NCBI GenBank assembly: GCA_036741355.1
Contig: DAINSK010000041.1
Coordinates: 1 to 31,868, forward strand
Length of the DNA stretch: 31,868 nt
Reading direction: 5' to 3'
Source: JBBRGK01 sp036741355
GTDB lineage: Bacteria; Chloroflexota; Dehalococcoidia; CAUJGQ01
Shown piece by piece: positions 1-8,811 of the stretch. Position 1 is the stretch's first letter. Each line of letters begins with the position of its first letter. Position numbers and translations under genes: made by a program. Under the pieces are notes generated by a model that did not search any database, was not told the origin of the DNA, and was given only the letters and a program-made list of their open reading frames with translations.

Positions 1-115
1 ACGCGTAGGCCGGTCCACCGAGTTGGTTCAAGTGTTAGCCGGACAGGCTCCTAGCTCCCTGCCAGACCGTTTGCGAATCGGTGAACCATTCCGGGCCGCC
101 ACACTCGTTCATGAC

Positions 116-1375
116 CTAAACTGCCGCTCTTCGCTTCTGTGCCGTCTGCTGATCCAGGGGTGGCTCTGGGGGTACGACCAGCGTTTCGCCCACCGGTGAT
201 GTTTGCAACTCGCCCGCCAGCACTTCAGAAATGCTCGTGCGAAGGTCCTCGAGTCCCCAACGCTTCGCGGCTGATATCAGGACGACATCCAGGCGATCCT
301 CGGCCCCGTCCTCGATTTCCAGGACTTCTTCGAGGCTAGCGACCGGTTCGCCGGCTTCCGAGGTCAAAAGATCGACTTTGTTCAGCACGGTCAGCCGTGG
401 CTTGCCCGCCACGTCGAGCGCCGCAAGCGTCTGTTCCACCGTATCGGCTTGTTCCGCGGCGTTCTCGTCGGTTATGTCGACGACGTGCAGTAGCAGATCT
501 GCGTCGGAAAGCTCTTCGAGCGTTGCGCGAAACGCCGCAACCAGGGTCGTTGGCAGCTTCTGGATAAATCCGACCGTGTCGGTCAGCAACGCCTCGTACC
601 CGCCGCCGAGCCGAAAGCGCCGCGTCACCGGGTCGAGCGTAGCGAACAGGCGATTCTCCGCCAGCACGTTTGAGCCCGAAAGCCCGTTCATCAACGTACT
701 CTTGCCGGCATTCGTGTACCCAACCAAAGCAACAACCGGAACGCCGTTGCGGGCGCGGCGCTTGCGATACAGCGATCGATGCGTGCGCACGCTCTCGATT
801 TGCGAATGCAGCCTCGTGATGCGATTGCGGATCAAGCGTCGGTCGGTCTCGAGCTGGGTTTCGCCCGGGCCCCTGGTGCCGATGCCGCCGCCCAGTCGCT
901 CGAGGTGGGACCACTGCCCTGCAAGCCGAGGCAGCAGGTATTCCAATTGCGCAAGCTCAACCTGAAGGCGTCCCTCCCGCGTTTGCGCCCGGCGGGCGAA
1001 AATGTCGAGGATCAGCGCAGTCCGGTCAATAACCTTGACCTGCAGCGCCTCTTCGAGGTTCCGTTGCTGCGACGGTGACAACTCATCGTCGAATATTACC
1101 AGTGTGTAGTCGACTGCTTGCCGGGCCGACTGGATCTCGGAAAGCTTTCCCTTGCCAACGTACGTTGCGGGGTGCGCGTGCTCTAGCCGCTGGCTCGTCC
1201 GGCCCACTACATTGGCTCCGGCGGTGCCGGCCAGCAACGCCAGTTCGTCCAGCGAACCTTCGATGTTCCAGCCGGCGCGACCCTTGACGTCCACGCCTAC
1301 CAGGTACGCGCGTTCTACAGCCGCTGCCGTGGAATGAAGGCTCGTTTGAGTCGTTTTGTGCATTCGTGCTGCCAT
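116..1375 (-). CDS. hflX: GTPase HflX (ribosome-associated)
   Basis: A 419-residue cytoplasmic GTPase of the HflX family, known to bind the large ribosomal subunit and split or rescue stalled ribosomes. The N-terminal HflX domain spans about residues 20-200 and carries the family signature GGGIGTRGPGETQLE at 162-176. The G domain follows, with the P-loop GYTNAGKST at 219-227, DTVGF at 266-270 and NKVD at 332-335. Length is normal for the family. The ATG is fixed by an ideal AGGAGG five bases upstream. It is the last gene of the minus-strand series, 15 bases after dapL, so it is probably cotranscribed. No gene or clear intrinsic terminator is visible in the 115 bases beyond its stop. Confidence 0.96.
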   Translation of the reverse strand: MAARMHKTTQTSLHSTAAAVERAYLVGVDVKGRAGWNIEGSLDELALLAGTAGANVVGRTSQRLEHAHPATYVGKGKLSEIQSARQAVDYTLVIFDDELSPSQQRNLEEALQVKVIDRTALILDIFARRAQTREGRLQVELAQLEYLLPRLAGQWSHLERLGGGIGTRGPGETQLETDRRLIRNRITRLHSQIESVRTHRSLYRKRRARNGVPVVALVGYTNAGKSTLMNGLSGSNVLAENRLFATLDPVTRRFRLGGGYEALLTDTVGFIQKLPTTLVAAFRATLEELSDADLLLHVVDITDENAAEQADTVEQTLAALDVAGKPRLTVLNKVDLLTSEAGEPVASLEEVLEIEDGAEDRLDVVLISAAKRWGLEDLRTSISEVLAGELQTSPVGETLVVPPEPPLDQQTAQKRRAAV

Positions 1376-1390
1376 TAATCCTCCTGACCG

Positions 1391-2566
1391 CTATGCCCTG
1401 ATCACCTGGCTCCGCCAGGCCGCCAACCGACGAAGTCCCTCGTCGACGTCCTCGTCCGGCGTTGTAAGTGAGAGGCGCACATAACCCTCTCCCTGTGAGC
1501 CGTAGCCCACTCCCGGCGTCACGACGACGCCGGTGTCGTCGAGGAGGCGGCCGGCGAAGCCGATACTCGTTTCTCCCTCGGGGATTTTCGCCCAGATATA
1601 GAGGCTGGCCTTCGGAGCCGAGCATCGCAGGCCGAGGTCGCGCAACGCCTGTACTACTCGGTCGCGACGTCGTTGATAAATCACGTTGTGCTCGGCTACC
1701 GCGTCTTGCGGCCCGCGAATTGCCGCAATCCCCATCTGCTGAATCGCCTGGGGAATACCGGAGTCCAGGTTAGACTTGACCCGCGCGAGCGCGTCGATCA
1801 TCTCGGGATTGCCCACTGCCATCCCAATTCGCCAACCCGTCATGTTGTAGGTCTTGGACAGCGAGTTGAACTCGATCCCCACGTCTATTGCACCGGGTAC
1901 CTGCATGAATGACGGTGGCTGGTAGCCGTCGAAGGTCACGTCGCTGTACGCCAGGTCGTGCAGGACCATGACATCATATTTGCGGGCGAACGAGATCACT
2001 CGTTCGAAGAACGCTACGTCCGCGATGGCGCCCGTGGGGTTGTTCGGGTAATTGATCCAAATCACGCGCGCCCGATGCGCGACGTCGGCCGGTATCGCCT
2101 CCAAATCGGGCAGCCAACCAGACTCTTCCTCCAGTGGTAATTCGTATGCTTGCCCGCCGGCGAACAGTGTGCCGGCGGCGTACACCGGGTAACCGGGGTC
2201 TGGGATCAGGGCAGTATCACCCGGGTCGATGAAGCAGAGCGATACGTGGCCGATCCCTTCTTTGGAGCCAATCAGCGGCAGGATCTCCTTGGCAGGATTG
2301 AACGTGACGCCAAAGCGCCGGCCGTACCATTCGTTTATTGCCTCGCGCAGTTCGGGCAACCCGTCGCTCTCAGGGTAGCGGTGATTTGCCGGCACCTCCG
2401 CCGCCCGCTTGAGCGCGTCGATGACGTGAGGCGGGGTCGGCAGGTCCGGATCACCAATGCCGAAGCTGATAACCTCGACGCCCTGTGCGCGCTTGGCCGC
2501 GATCTTCCGGCTGATCTCCGCGAACAGGTACGGTGGTAGCTGCTGAACCCGCAGGGCGAAATGCAT
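1391..2566 (-). CDS. dapL: LL-diaminopimelate aminotransferase (DapL type)
   Basis: A 391-residue fold-type I PLP aminotransferase. YPNNPTG at 173-179 and SLSKTYNMTGWR at 235-246 are the substrate and cofactor motifs; Lys238 is the expected Schiff-base lysine. The sequence resembles bacterial DapL-like proteins, which convert tetrahydrodipicolinate directly to LL-diaminopimelate using glutamate. The family also contains aspartate and broad-range aminotransferases, so function rests partly on context: dapF, which uses LL-diaminopimelate, lies just upstream. No dapC, dapD or dapE is in the window. The ATG has GGAG six bases upstream. An 89-base gap from dapF holds a hairpin and a possible internal promoter. 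The family assignment is firm, the exact substrate less so. Confidence 0.85.
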   Translation of the reverse strand: MHFALRVQQLPPYLFAEISRKIAAKRAQGVEVISFGIGDPDLPTPPHVIDALKRAAEVPANHRYPESDGLPELREAINEWYGRRFGVTFNPAKEILPLIGSKEGIGHVSLCFIDPGDTALIPDPGYPVYAAGTLFAGGQAYELPLEEESGWLPDLEAIPADVAHRARVIWINYPNNPTGAIADVAFFERVISFARKYDVMVLHDLAYSDVTFDGYQPPSFMQVPGAIDVGIEFNSLSKTYNMTGWRIGMAVGNPEMIDALARVKSNLDSGIPQAIQQMGIAAIRGPQDAVAEHNVIYQRRRDRVVQALRDLGLRCSAPKASLYIWAKIPEGETSIGFAGRLLDDTGVVVTPGVGYGSQGEGYVRLSLTTPDEDVDEGLRRLAAWRSQVIRA

Positions 2567-2584
2567 CGGGAACTCCGAATGGAA

Positions 2585-2614
2585 ATCCTAAGCAGGAAAT
2601 CACGCATTTGGCCA
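2585..2614 (-). promoter_or_regulatory. Possible internal promoter before dapL
   Basis: On the minus strand TGGCCA (2609-2614) is followed, 18 bases later, by TAGGAT (2585-2590). The -35 box matches consensus at four of six positions. It overlaps one arm of an inverted repeat, GGCCAGC at 2610-2616 and GCTGGCC at 2634-2640. The dapF-dapL gap is the largest between pgk and hflX, which makes an internal promoter plausible but unproven. Confidence 0.3.
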
Positions 2615-2655
2615 GCCACTGATGACGTGCGCTGCTGGCCTGCATTAACCCGACG

Positions 2656-3498
2656 TCACGTAAGCAGCCATTCGCCCTCGAATACTTCCACGGCGGGACC
2701 GGTCAGATAGACTTCACCGGTGCCGTCCCATTCGATGCGCAGTGTGCCGCCGGGCAGCAAGACGTCGGTCGAGTCGCCGGTATATCCGTTCAATCGGGCG
2801 GCAACACCGATTGCGCACGCGCCCGTACCGCATGCGAGCGTCTCGCCAGCGCCCCGCTCCCAAACGCGTGCACGGACGGTGCCGTACTCGACCGCGTTGA
2901 CGACTTCAAAGTTTACGCGATGCGGAAACGCGGCGTGGTGCTCCACGAGTGGGCCCAACACGTGTAGGGGGAACGTGGACACCGCCTCGTCGGTGAAATG
3001 GACGGCGTGCGGGTTGCCCATCGACAGGCACGTAACCGCCATCGTCTTCCCACCAACTTCTACCGGGAAGCCGAGGATCGGTGGAGCCTGCTCGGCAAAC
3101 ACTGGGATGTCACGGGGATCGAAGCGCGGTTTCCCCATACCCACGCGAACGGCGTCCACCGCACCGCCTTCTCCGCGTATCTCACAGTTGAGAACGCCAG
3201 CCAGGGTCTCGACCGTAATCGCACCGTCACGCGGAGCCACGACGCGCCGCTCCACGACGTACTTTGTGAGGCAGCGGATGCCGTTGCCACACATCTCCGC
3301 TTCAGAACCGTCCGGATTGAACATGCGCATTCGCAGGTCGGCGTTACTCGACGGCAACGCGAGGAGGATGCCATCGCCGCCGACGCCAAAGTGGCGGTCA
3401 CTCATTGTGACGGCCAGCCGCACCCAGTCGGCATCGACGGCACGCGCGTCGATCACGATGAAATCATTGCCAGAGCCGTGCATCTTCGAGAAGCGCAT
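2656..3498 (-). CDS. dapF: Diaminopimelate epimerase
   Basis: A 280-residue cofactor-independent epimerase that interconverts LL- and meso-diaminopimelate for lysine and peptidoglycan synthesis. The two catalytic cysteines of the family are visible: Cys70 in MCGNGIRC and Cys223 in ETLACGTGACA. The two homologous halves and the length match typical DapF. It begins seven bases after the miaA stop and is followed by dapL, so the last two steps to meso-DAP are adjacent. The meso-DAP product fits the MurE encoded at 27619-29157, which has the DPR motif expected of a meso-DAP-adding ligase. Confidence 0.96.
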   Translation of the reverse strand: MRFSKMHGSGNDFIVIDARAVDADWVRLAVTMSDRHFGVGGDGILLALPSSNADLRMRMFNPDGSEAEMCGNGIRCLTKYVVERRVVAPRDGAITVETLAGVLNCEIRGEGGAVDAVRVGMGKPRFDPRDIPVFAEQAPPILGFPVEVGGKTMAVTCLSMGNPHAVHFTDEAVSTFPLHVLGPLVEHHAAFPHRVNFEVVNAVEYGTVRARVWERGAGETLACGTGACAIGVAARLNGYTGDSTDVLLPGGTLRIEWDGTGEVYLTGPAVEVFEGEWLLT

Positions 3499-3505
3499 GT
3501 GGTCC

Positions 3506-4465
3506 TCAATTAGCCGCCAAAGCGGACGTCAACTGTTGCACGAGAGCTGCGACACCAGCCGCCGAATCCGCCGACGACTCGTTAGACCAATGAATCCGAC
3601 TATCATCCACCCTGAACCATGTCTGCTGCTGTCGCGCGAGCCGGTGCGTGGCAAGTTGGGTACGGCGAATCGCCTCTTCGACCGGTATCTCGCCACGACG
3701 GACGGCCCAAGCATCAGGATAACCGATGCTGGCCATGCTCGGCAGGTTCGATCCGAAACCGGCTGCGTCGAGCCGTGCGATCTCATCCATTAATCCTCCG
3801 GCGTACATCGCCTCGACTCGACGATCGATGCGCTCGTAAAGCTCGGTACGCGGTAGATTGAGTCCGACGATCGGCGCTGTCGTTCGCACTTCGCGTCGTT
3901 GTAACTCTGAAATCGGCCTACCGGTATGATGGAAGACCTCCAGAGCGCGTATGACTCGCCGCACATTTCGCGGATGAATTGTTGCTGCGGCTGCCGGGTC
4001 CGTGTTTTGCAGCCGGGCGTGGAGTGCGGCCGAGCCTTCCGTGGCAGCGAACTCTTCTAGCTGCCGACGGAAACCGATGTCAGGAGGAACGCGGGGGACA
4101 GTCCAGCCTTCCAGAAGAGCCCAGACGTACTGGCCGGTGCCGCCAACAAGAACCGGCACCTTGCCTTTCGCACGGATGGCGTAGATCGCCGCCCGTGCCT
4201 GCTCCAGGTAGATGGCCAGACCGAACTCCTCGTCCGGAGCAACGGTTCCAACGAGGTAGTGCGGCACGAGCGCGAGTTCAGCTTCCGATGGCTGCGCCGT
4301 CCCAATCGCCATGCCACGATAGACCTGGCGCGAATCTGCACCGACCACTTCGCCGTCCAGAGCCATGGCAAGGGCGACACCGAGCGCGGTCTTTCCGGTA
4401 GCGGTTGGACCAACCACCGCGATCAGGGGCGAAAAACCGGATTGGGCAGGTTGATCCAGCGACAT
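3506..4465 (-). CDS. miaA: tRNA dimethylallyltransferase
   Basis: MiaA transfers a dimethylallyl group from DMAPP to N6 of A37 in tRNAs that read UNN codons. The reading frame is open upstream to 4672, but the start is set at 4465: there the protein begins MSLDQPAQSG and reaches the P-loop GPTATGKT within about 20 residues, and the ATG overlaps the tpiA stop as TGATG. This gives 319 residues, a normal length. Visible motifs are VGADSRQVYRGM, VGGTGQYVWALLEGW and the substrate segment around IRALEVFHHTGRPIS. The DMAPP substrate links it functionally to dxs and the prenyl synthase upstream. Confidence 0.94.
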   Translation of the reverse strand: MSLDQPAQSGFSPLIAVVGPTATGKTALGVALAMALDGEVVGADSRQVYRGMAIGTAQPSEAELALVPHYLVGTVAPDEEFGLAIYLEQARAAIYAIRAKGKVPVLVGGTGQYVWALLEGWTVPRVPPDIGFRRQLEEFAATEGSAALHARLQNTDPAAAATIHPRNVRRVIRALEVFHHTGRPISELQRREVRTTAPIVGLNLPRTELYERIDRRVEAMYAGGLMDEIARLDAAGFGSNLPSMASIGYPDAWAVRRGEIPVEEAIRRTQLATHRLARQQQTWFRVDDSRIHWSNESSADSAAGVAALVQQLTSALAAN

Positions 4466-5232
4466 CAGGCGGATACGGTCGCCCCGATCAGCCGGGCGAC
4501 CTGGGCAAATGAGGTGGCGTTGAGGCTCGCTCCGCCGACGAGGGCGCCGTCGATCTCGTCTTCGGCCATGAAGTCGGCCGCATTCTGCGGCGTCACGCTG
4601 CCCCCGTATAGGATCCGGACCCGTTGGGCAATTTCCGGAGACAAGCACTGGCCAATAACGCGACGGATACATGCCATTGCTGCGGCAGCTTGTTTTGCGT
4701 CCGCAGCGCGGCCGGTGCCGATCGCCCAGACTGGTTCGTACGCCATGATCAGCGGCGTACCAGCTGCGGTGCCGGAGAGAGCGCCACGAACTTGTCGCTC
4801 AAGCACATCCTCGACCTGCCCAGCGTCCCGCTGCTCGAGCGATTCGCCCACGCAGACGATGGGAACAAGGCCGGAGCCGAGAGCGGTGATTAGTCGCTTG
4901 CGCACGGTCTCGTCAGTTTCGCCGAAATACTGGCGGCGCTCGGAATGACCGATGATTACATATTCCGCCAGCGACCGCACCATCGACGCACTGATCTCGC
5001 CCGTGTAGGCGCCCTTGCCCTCCCAGAATAGGTTTTGAGCTCCCAGACCGATGCGGCTGCCGATTAGCGCCTGGTGCGCCGCCGCGAGGTTTGTGAACGG
5101 TGGGAAGACGACTACCTCAACTCCCAGTTCGCCATTCAGAAGTGACGCGAGCTCACGGCATAGTATCGCCGCTTCGTCTGGAGTCGTATTCATCTTCCAG
5201 TTGCCGGCGGCGACGGGCGTTCGCTGCTTCAT
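4465..5232 (-). CDS. tpiA: Triosephosphate isomerase
   Basis: A 255-residue TIM-barrel enzyme interconverting dihydroxyacetone phosphate and glyceraldehyde 3-phosphate. The catalytic residues are all present: Lys13 in GNWKMN, His96 in IIGHSERR and Glu166 in AYEPVWAIGTG. The phosphate-binding GGSV is near residue 210. The ATG has GAGG six bases upstream and lies 11 bases after apgM. The stop overlaps the miaA start by one base, suggesting translational coupling. With pgk and apgM it forms a compact lower-glycolysis block; no gap or eno is in the window. Confidence 0.97.
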   Translation of the reverse strand: MKQRTPVAAGNWKMNTTPDEAAILCRELASLLNGELGVEVVVFPPFTNLAAAHQALIGSRIGLGAQNLFWEGKGAYTGEISASMVRSLAEYVIIGHSERRQYFGETDETVRKRLITALGSGLVPIVCVGESLEQRDAGQVEDVLERQVRGALSGTAAGTPLIMAYEPVWAIGTGRAADAKQAAAAMACIRRVIGQCLSPEIAQRVRILYGGSVTPQNAADFMAEDEIDGALVGGASLNATSFAQVARLIGATVSA

Positions 5233-5243
5233 GCTTACCTCGC

Positions 5244-6452
5244 TCAGGCGCCGTATTTCGTGAACCGGCCGGCGGCGGCCATTGCGTGCTGCATAACGAA
5301 TTTCGCCGGAAACGTGCCGAGGCTTCCGCGCTGGCAGGCGGGCTCATTAAAGCCGTCGGCGTCATCGGCACGGATAAATTTGGAACTCAGCAGGAACGGC
5401 ACCGGATGCCAGCTATGCGATGCCATGATCGCCGGCGTCGAGTGGTCGCCCGCAACCATGAGCACATCTGGTTTGAGGTCCAGGATCTTTGGCAGGTGGT
5501 GATCAAACTCCTGCAAGGCATGTACTTTGCCGCTGAAGTCGCCGTCCTCTCCAGCGGCGTCGGTCTTCTTGTAATGGATGAAGAAGTAGTCATATGCGTC
5601 CCACTGCTCGGCAACGGTCGCCACTTCGTCCGCAAACGTTTGCCCGGTCGAGAGGATCGTCATCCCGGCAAGCTTGGCCAAACCGCGATACATCGGGTAT
5701 ATGGCGACCGCAGCCGGTCGAATGCCAAACCGGCTCTGCATGGACGGCAACTGCGGGTACTTGGCGAAGCCGCGCAGCAGCGCGAAATTAGCTGGATCCT
5801 GACCCTTCAGCAAACGTCCGGCCTGCGCGATCCAGTCATTTAACAGCTTCGCCGTATCTGATCCGCTCAAAGAACGCGGCTCGACCGGCACGGGCTTGAG
5901 CCCTTCGCGCTGCGGATCAGTTCCGAGCGATGCAAGGTCGTCAGACAGCTCTTCCCCACGCACTACCAGCACAAAGCGGTGTTCACGCACCGGTTCGATA
6001 AAAATCTGAACACCCGGTATCTGTATCTGCTTGAGCAATGCGCACAGCTCGACACATTTTTCGGTCGGAATGCGACCGGCGCGCCGATCGGTAATCATAC
6101 CCTCGTCGTTCACGGTGCAGAAGTTTCCGCGCGCGGCGACGTCATTCGGATCGAGCTGGAAATCGATGCCCACCGCCTCCAACACGCCTCTGCCTATGTT
6201 GTGCTGGAGCGGGTCATAGCCGAAGAGCGCCAGATGACCGGGTCCGCTGCCGGGGGTAATCCCCGGAGCCACGGGAATGGTCAGTCCACAGCTACTATCG
6301 GCGGCCAGCCGGTCGAGGTGGGGGATATCCGCGGTCTGTAGTTCAGTGCGACGAGTCTCCGGGTGCGGCAGGCCTCCCAGGCCATCCAGCACCATGAGCA
6401 CGATTTTACTTTGGGCGGGAGAAACTACCTCGCGTAGCAGCTCGTCTTCCAT
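5244..6452 (-). CDS. apgM: 2,3-bisphosphoglycerate-independent phosphoglycerate mutase, archaeal type
   Basis: This alkaline-phosphatase-superfamily enzyme interconverts 3- and 2-phosphoglycerate without 2,3-BPG. It belongs to the aPGAM/ApgM branch rather than the longer bacterial GpmI. The metal-binding N-terminus reads KIVLMVLDGLGGLPHPE, followed by a serine segment TPGSGPGHLALFGYDP with the likely nucleophile; a metal-site motif VMVAGDHSTP lies near the C-terminus. The start is placed at ATG 6452, which has GGGGG just upstream and gives 402 residues, typical for the family. An alternative GTG at 6488 overlaps the pgk stop as GTGA and would add 12 residues. Its place between pgk and tpiA matches its step in glycolysis. 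Confidence 0.92.
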   Translation of the reverse strand: MEDELLREVVSPAQSKIVLMVLDGLGGLPHPETRRTELQTADIPHLDRLAADSSCGLTIPVAPGITPGSGPGHLALFGYDPLQHNIGRGVLEAVGIDFQLDPNDVAARGNFCTVNDEGMITDRRAGRIPTEKCVELCALLKQIQIPGVQIFIEPVREHRFVLVVRGEELSDDLASLGTDPQREGLKPVPVEPRSLSGSDTAKLLNDWIAQAGRLLKGQDPANFALLRGFAKYPQLPSMQSRFGIRPAAVAIYPMYRGLAKLAGMTILSTGQTFADEVATVAEQWDAYDYFFIHYKKTDAAGEDGDFSGKVHALQEFDHHLPKILDLKPDVLMVAGDHSTPAIMASHSWHPVPFLLSSKFIRADDADGFNEPACQRGSLGTFPAKFVMQHAMAAAGRFTKYGA

Positions 6453-6484
6453 GTCGCCCCCGATCCCGGAGTGAATTGGGCTGA

Positions 6485-7696
6485 TCACTTGTCCTGCAGC
6501 GCCGCAACGCCGGGCAGCTCTTTCCCTTCCAGGAATTCGAGCGCAGCGCCGCCACCCGTCGAAATGTGCGTGATTCTATCTGCCACGCCGGCCTGTTCAA
6601 CGGCTGCCACGGTCTCTCCGCCGCCGATAATCGTCATGGCGCCGGTCCCAGCCACGGCGTCGGCGATCATCGTCGTGCCGATGGCGAAGTTCGGAAACTC
6701 GAAGACGCCCATGGGACCGTTCCACACGATCGTTTTGCAGTCCCGTAACGCCTCGGTGAAATTAGCCACCGTCGTCGGCCCGATATCGAGTGCCATTTCG
6801 CCTTCCGGAATCACCGAGCGCAATTCTTGGATATCCGGCGAAAGCTCAACGACTTGCCTCGTCGCGTCAGCGCCAAAGTGATCGGCGACGGCGACGTCAA
6901 CGGGCAGCAACAACTCGACACCGCGGTCGCCGGCCACCTGCATAATCTCCGTTGCTTTCGCTACCTGGTCCTGCTCCACGAGCGATGAGCCCATGGAGAA
7001 ACCCTTCGCGGTGAGGAACGTGTTGGCCATGCCGCCGCCGATGATCAGCTTGTCGACGGTGTTGAGCAGCTGTTGCAGGACTCCAATCTTATCGCTGACC
7101 TTCGCGCCACCGATGATCGCCACATACGGATGTTCTGGATTTGTCGTAGCACGACCGAGAAAATCGAGCTCGCGCTCCATGAGCAGCCCAGCTACTGCCG
7201 GCAATCGGTGCGCTACGCCTTCCGTCGAGGCATGTGCCCGGTGAGCGGTTCCAAAAGCATCGTTGACGAAAACGTCCGCAAGCGATGCCAGCTGCCCCGC
7301 AAATTCGGGATCGTTGGCCTCTTCGCCCGGGTAGAAACGCACGTTCTCGAGCAACAACACGGAGCCGGGTTCAAGCCGGTTGACGGCCTCAACCGCTTTC
7401 GGCCCGACCGTCTCGCCGACGTACTGCACAGGCTTCCCGAGCAGTTGCTGCAATCGTTCAGCCACCGGCCGTAGCCGCAGCTTGTCGTTCACCTTGCCGT
7501 TCGGACGTCCCAGATGGGAAAGGAGAATTACGCGTGCATCATGGTCGATCAGGTAATTGATAGTCGGTAGCGACGCGCGGATGCGCGTATCGTCGGTGAT
7601 TTCGCCCGTGCTTTTGTCCGTTGGAACATTGAAGTCGACCCGTACGAGCGCTCGCTTTCGGGAAACGTCCACGTCGCGGACTGTCTTTTTGTTCAT
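6485..7696 (-). CDS. pgk: Phosphoglycerate kinase
   Basis: A 403-residue glycolytic kinase transferring phosphate from 1,3-bisphosphoglycerate to ADP. It shows the N-terminal substrate-domain motif RALVRVDFNVP, then LLSHLGRP, the hinge and nucleotide domain with IIGGAKVSDKI and GGGMANTF, and the C-terminal GGGETVAAVEQ with STGGGAALEFLEG. Length is normal. No Shine-Dalgarno sequence is seen before the ATG. Instead a TATACT box ends six bases upstream, suggesting a leaderless transcript. It appears to head the block pgk-apgM-tpiA-miaA-dapF-dapL-hflX, and lies 33 bases after the prenyl synthase. Confidence 0.97.
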   Translation of the reverse strand: MNKKTVRDVDVSRKRALVRVDFNVPTDKSTGEITDDTRIRASLPTINYLIDHDARVILLSHLGRPNGKVNDKLRLRPVAERLQQLLGKPVQYVGETVGPKAVEAVNRLEPGSVLLLENVRFYPGEEANDPEFAGQLASLADVFVNDAFGTAHRAHASTEGVAHRLPAVAGLLMERELDFLGRATTNPEHPYVAIIGGAKVSDKIGVLQQLLNTVDKLIIGGGMANTFLTAKGFSMGSSLVEQDQVAKATEIMQVAGDRGVELLLPVDVAVADHFGADATRQVVELSPDIQELRSVIPEGEMALDIGPTTVANFTEALRDCKTIVWNGPMGVFEFPNFAIGTTMIADAVAGTGAMTIIGGGETVAAVEQAGVADRITHISTGGGAALEFLEGKELPGVAALQDK

Positions 7697-7702
7697 GCCG
7701 CA

Positions 7703-7708
7703 AGTATA
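7703..7708 (-). promoter_or_regulatory. Candidate -10 box for a leaderless pgk transcript
   Basis: The minus strand reads TATACT, then six bases, then the pgk ATG. A start point about seven bases after the -10 box would be the A of the ATG. No Shine-Dalgarno sequence lies between. No convincing -35 box is seen at 16-18 bases upstream. Confidence 0.5.
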
Positions 7709-7729
7709 CCGGATGGGGTCGCAGGGCCT

Positions 7730-8761
7730 TCAGGCGTCGCGATCGGCGACGAATTCTGCGAGCGCGGTCAACTCTCGCCGGACCGGCCCCACAAGCGTTG
7801 CCTGACTGATCAACGCAATGGCGTCAGTAGCGGCACGCACGGCCTCGGTCTCGGCAGCGGTCCGGATGCCGTGTTCGTCGAGGATGCTCAGCACCTCTTC
7901 TACGGCCGCATCGTCTAGTTCGGGTTGCGCAAAGATGCCGAGCAAGCGCGATCTCTGTCCGGGCGAAAGCAGTTCGAGCGCCCTCACGACGGGATACGCC
8001 TTTTTACGAGAACGGATGTCGCTGCCGGATGGCTTGCCCGTGCGCGATTCTAGCCCCCAGACGCCGAGGACGTCGTCCTGGATCTGAAAAGCGCGGCCCA
8101 GCAGTCTGCCAAAACGATCGAATAGCGCGACCGTAGGCGCCGGGGCATCGCCAAGGAGGGCGCCCAACGAGGCCGAAGCGCCGATCAGCGCCCCAGTCTT
8201 GCCCGCTATCATCCGCTGGTATTCATCCATCGACACCGATTCGCGATCTTCGAACGAGAGGTCGAGGTCTTGGCCTTCGCACATACGCTGACCGGCGCGG
8301 TCGAAGAGCAGAAATGCATTAACGAGCGTTTGGGGTTGATAACCATGAGCGGCTAGCCGGTGGAGAGCCATTCTGGCGACGACAAACATCGAATCGCCGG
8401 CATTGATAGCGCGGGCAACCCCCCACACATCCCAAACCGTTCTCTGGCCGCGCCGGCTTCGGCTGACGTCTTCGATATCGTCGTGCATAAGAGAGAAATT
8501 GTGGAGGAACTCGATGGCGGCGGCCGCAGGCAAGGCGCGCTCAGAGTCTCCGCCGACGCCCTCGCAGCAGAGCAGGCACAGCGCTGCCCGGAACATCTTG
8601 CCGGTCACGCGCTCGGTAGGGACGCCGTCGGACGCCTGCCATCCGAGGTGGTAGCGCTGTAGGCCGTAGATCGACTGGTCGTGGGTCCGCAGCGTATCAC
8701 GCATTTCGTGCACGACCGCGTCTCGAAATCGATCGAGAGCTGGGGGAGCGGCTGTGGCCAT
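7730..8761 (-). CDS. Polyprenyl diphosphate synthase, probably geranylgeranyl type
   Basis: A 343-residue class I trans-prenyltransferase that condenses isopentenyl diphosphate with allylic diphosphates. The first Asp-rich motif is DDIED at 94-98, followed by RRGQRT. The second region reads QIQDDVLGVWG, with DDVLG at 229-233 instead of DDxxD, as in many actinobacterial-type GGPP synthases. Phe90, five residues before the first motif, is an aromatic chain-length residue seen in archaeal-type GGPP synthases, so a C20 product is the best guess; C15 is possible. dxs lies 50 bases upstream, placing precursor supply and chain elongation together. The start has GGAG eight bases upstream. Confidence 0.88.
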   Translation of the reverse strand: MATAAPPALDRFRDAVVHEMRDTLRTHDQSIYGLQRYHLGWQASDGVPTERVTGKMFRAALCLLCCEGVGGDSERALPAAAAIEFLHNFSLMHDDIEDVSRSRRGQRTVWDVWGVARAINAGDSMFVVARMALHRLAAHGYQPQTLVNAFLLFDRAGQRMCEGQDLDLSFEDRESVSMDEYQRMIAGKTGALIGASASLGALLGDAPAPTVALFDRFGRLLGRAFQIQDDVLGVWGLESRTGKPSGSDIRSRKKAYPVVRALELLSPGQRSRLLGIFAQPELDDAAVEEVLSILDEHGIRTAAETEAVRAATDAIALISQATLVGPVRRELTALAEFVADRDA

Positions 8762-8811
8762 GGCTGCGGCTCCATGTAGGGGCCGGATGCGCCGAATCTC
8801 GGGGCTGAAAC

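Noticed and set aside
1..115. tRNA or partial gene at the window edge
   Set aside because: No cloverleaf is found, and all minus-strand frames after the hflX stop close within about 25 codons.
231..965. Long plus-strand open frame opposite hflX
   Set aside because: It is antisense to a clear HflX, Ser/Arg-rich, and has no recognisable domain or ribosome site. Similar frames opposite dapF (2720-3793), apgM (5100-5843) and hisC (20912-21958) are rejected for the same reason.
4466..4672. Longer MiaA from 4672
   Set aside because: The extra residues lie inside tpiA, are Arg-rich and do not match MiaA; the ATG at 4465 begins the protein close to its P-loop.
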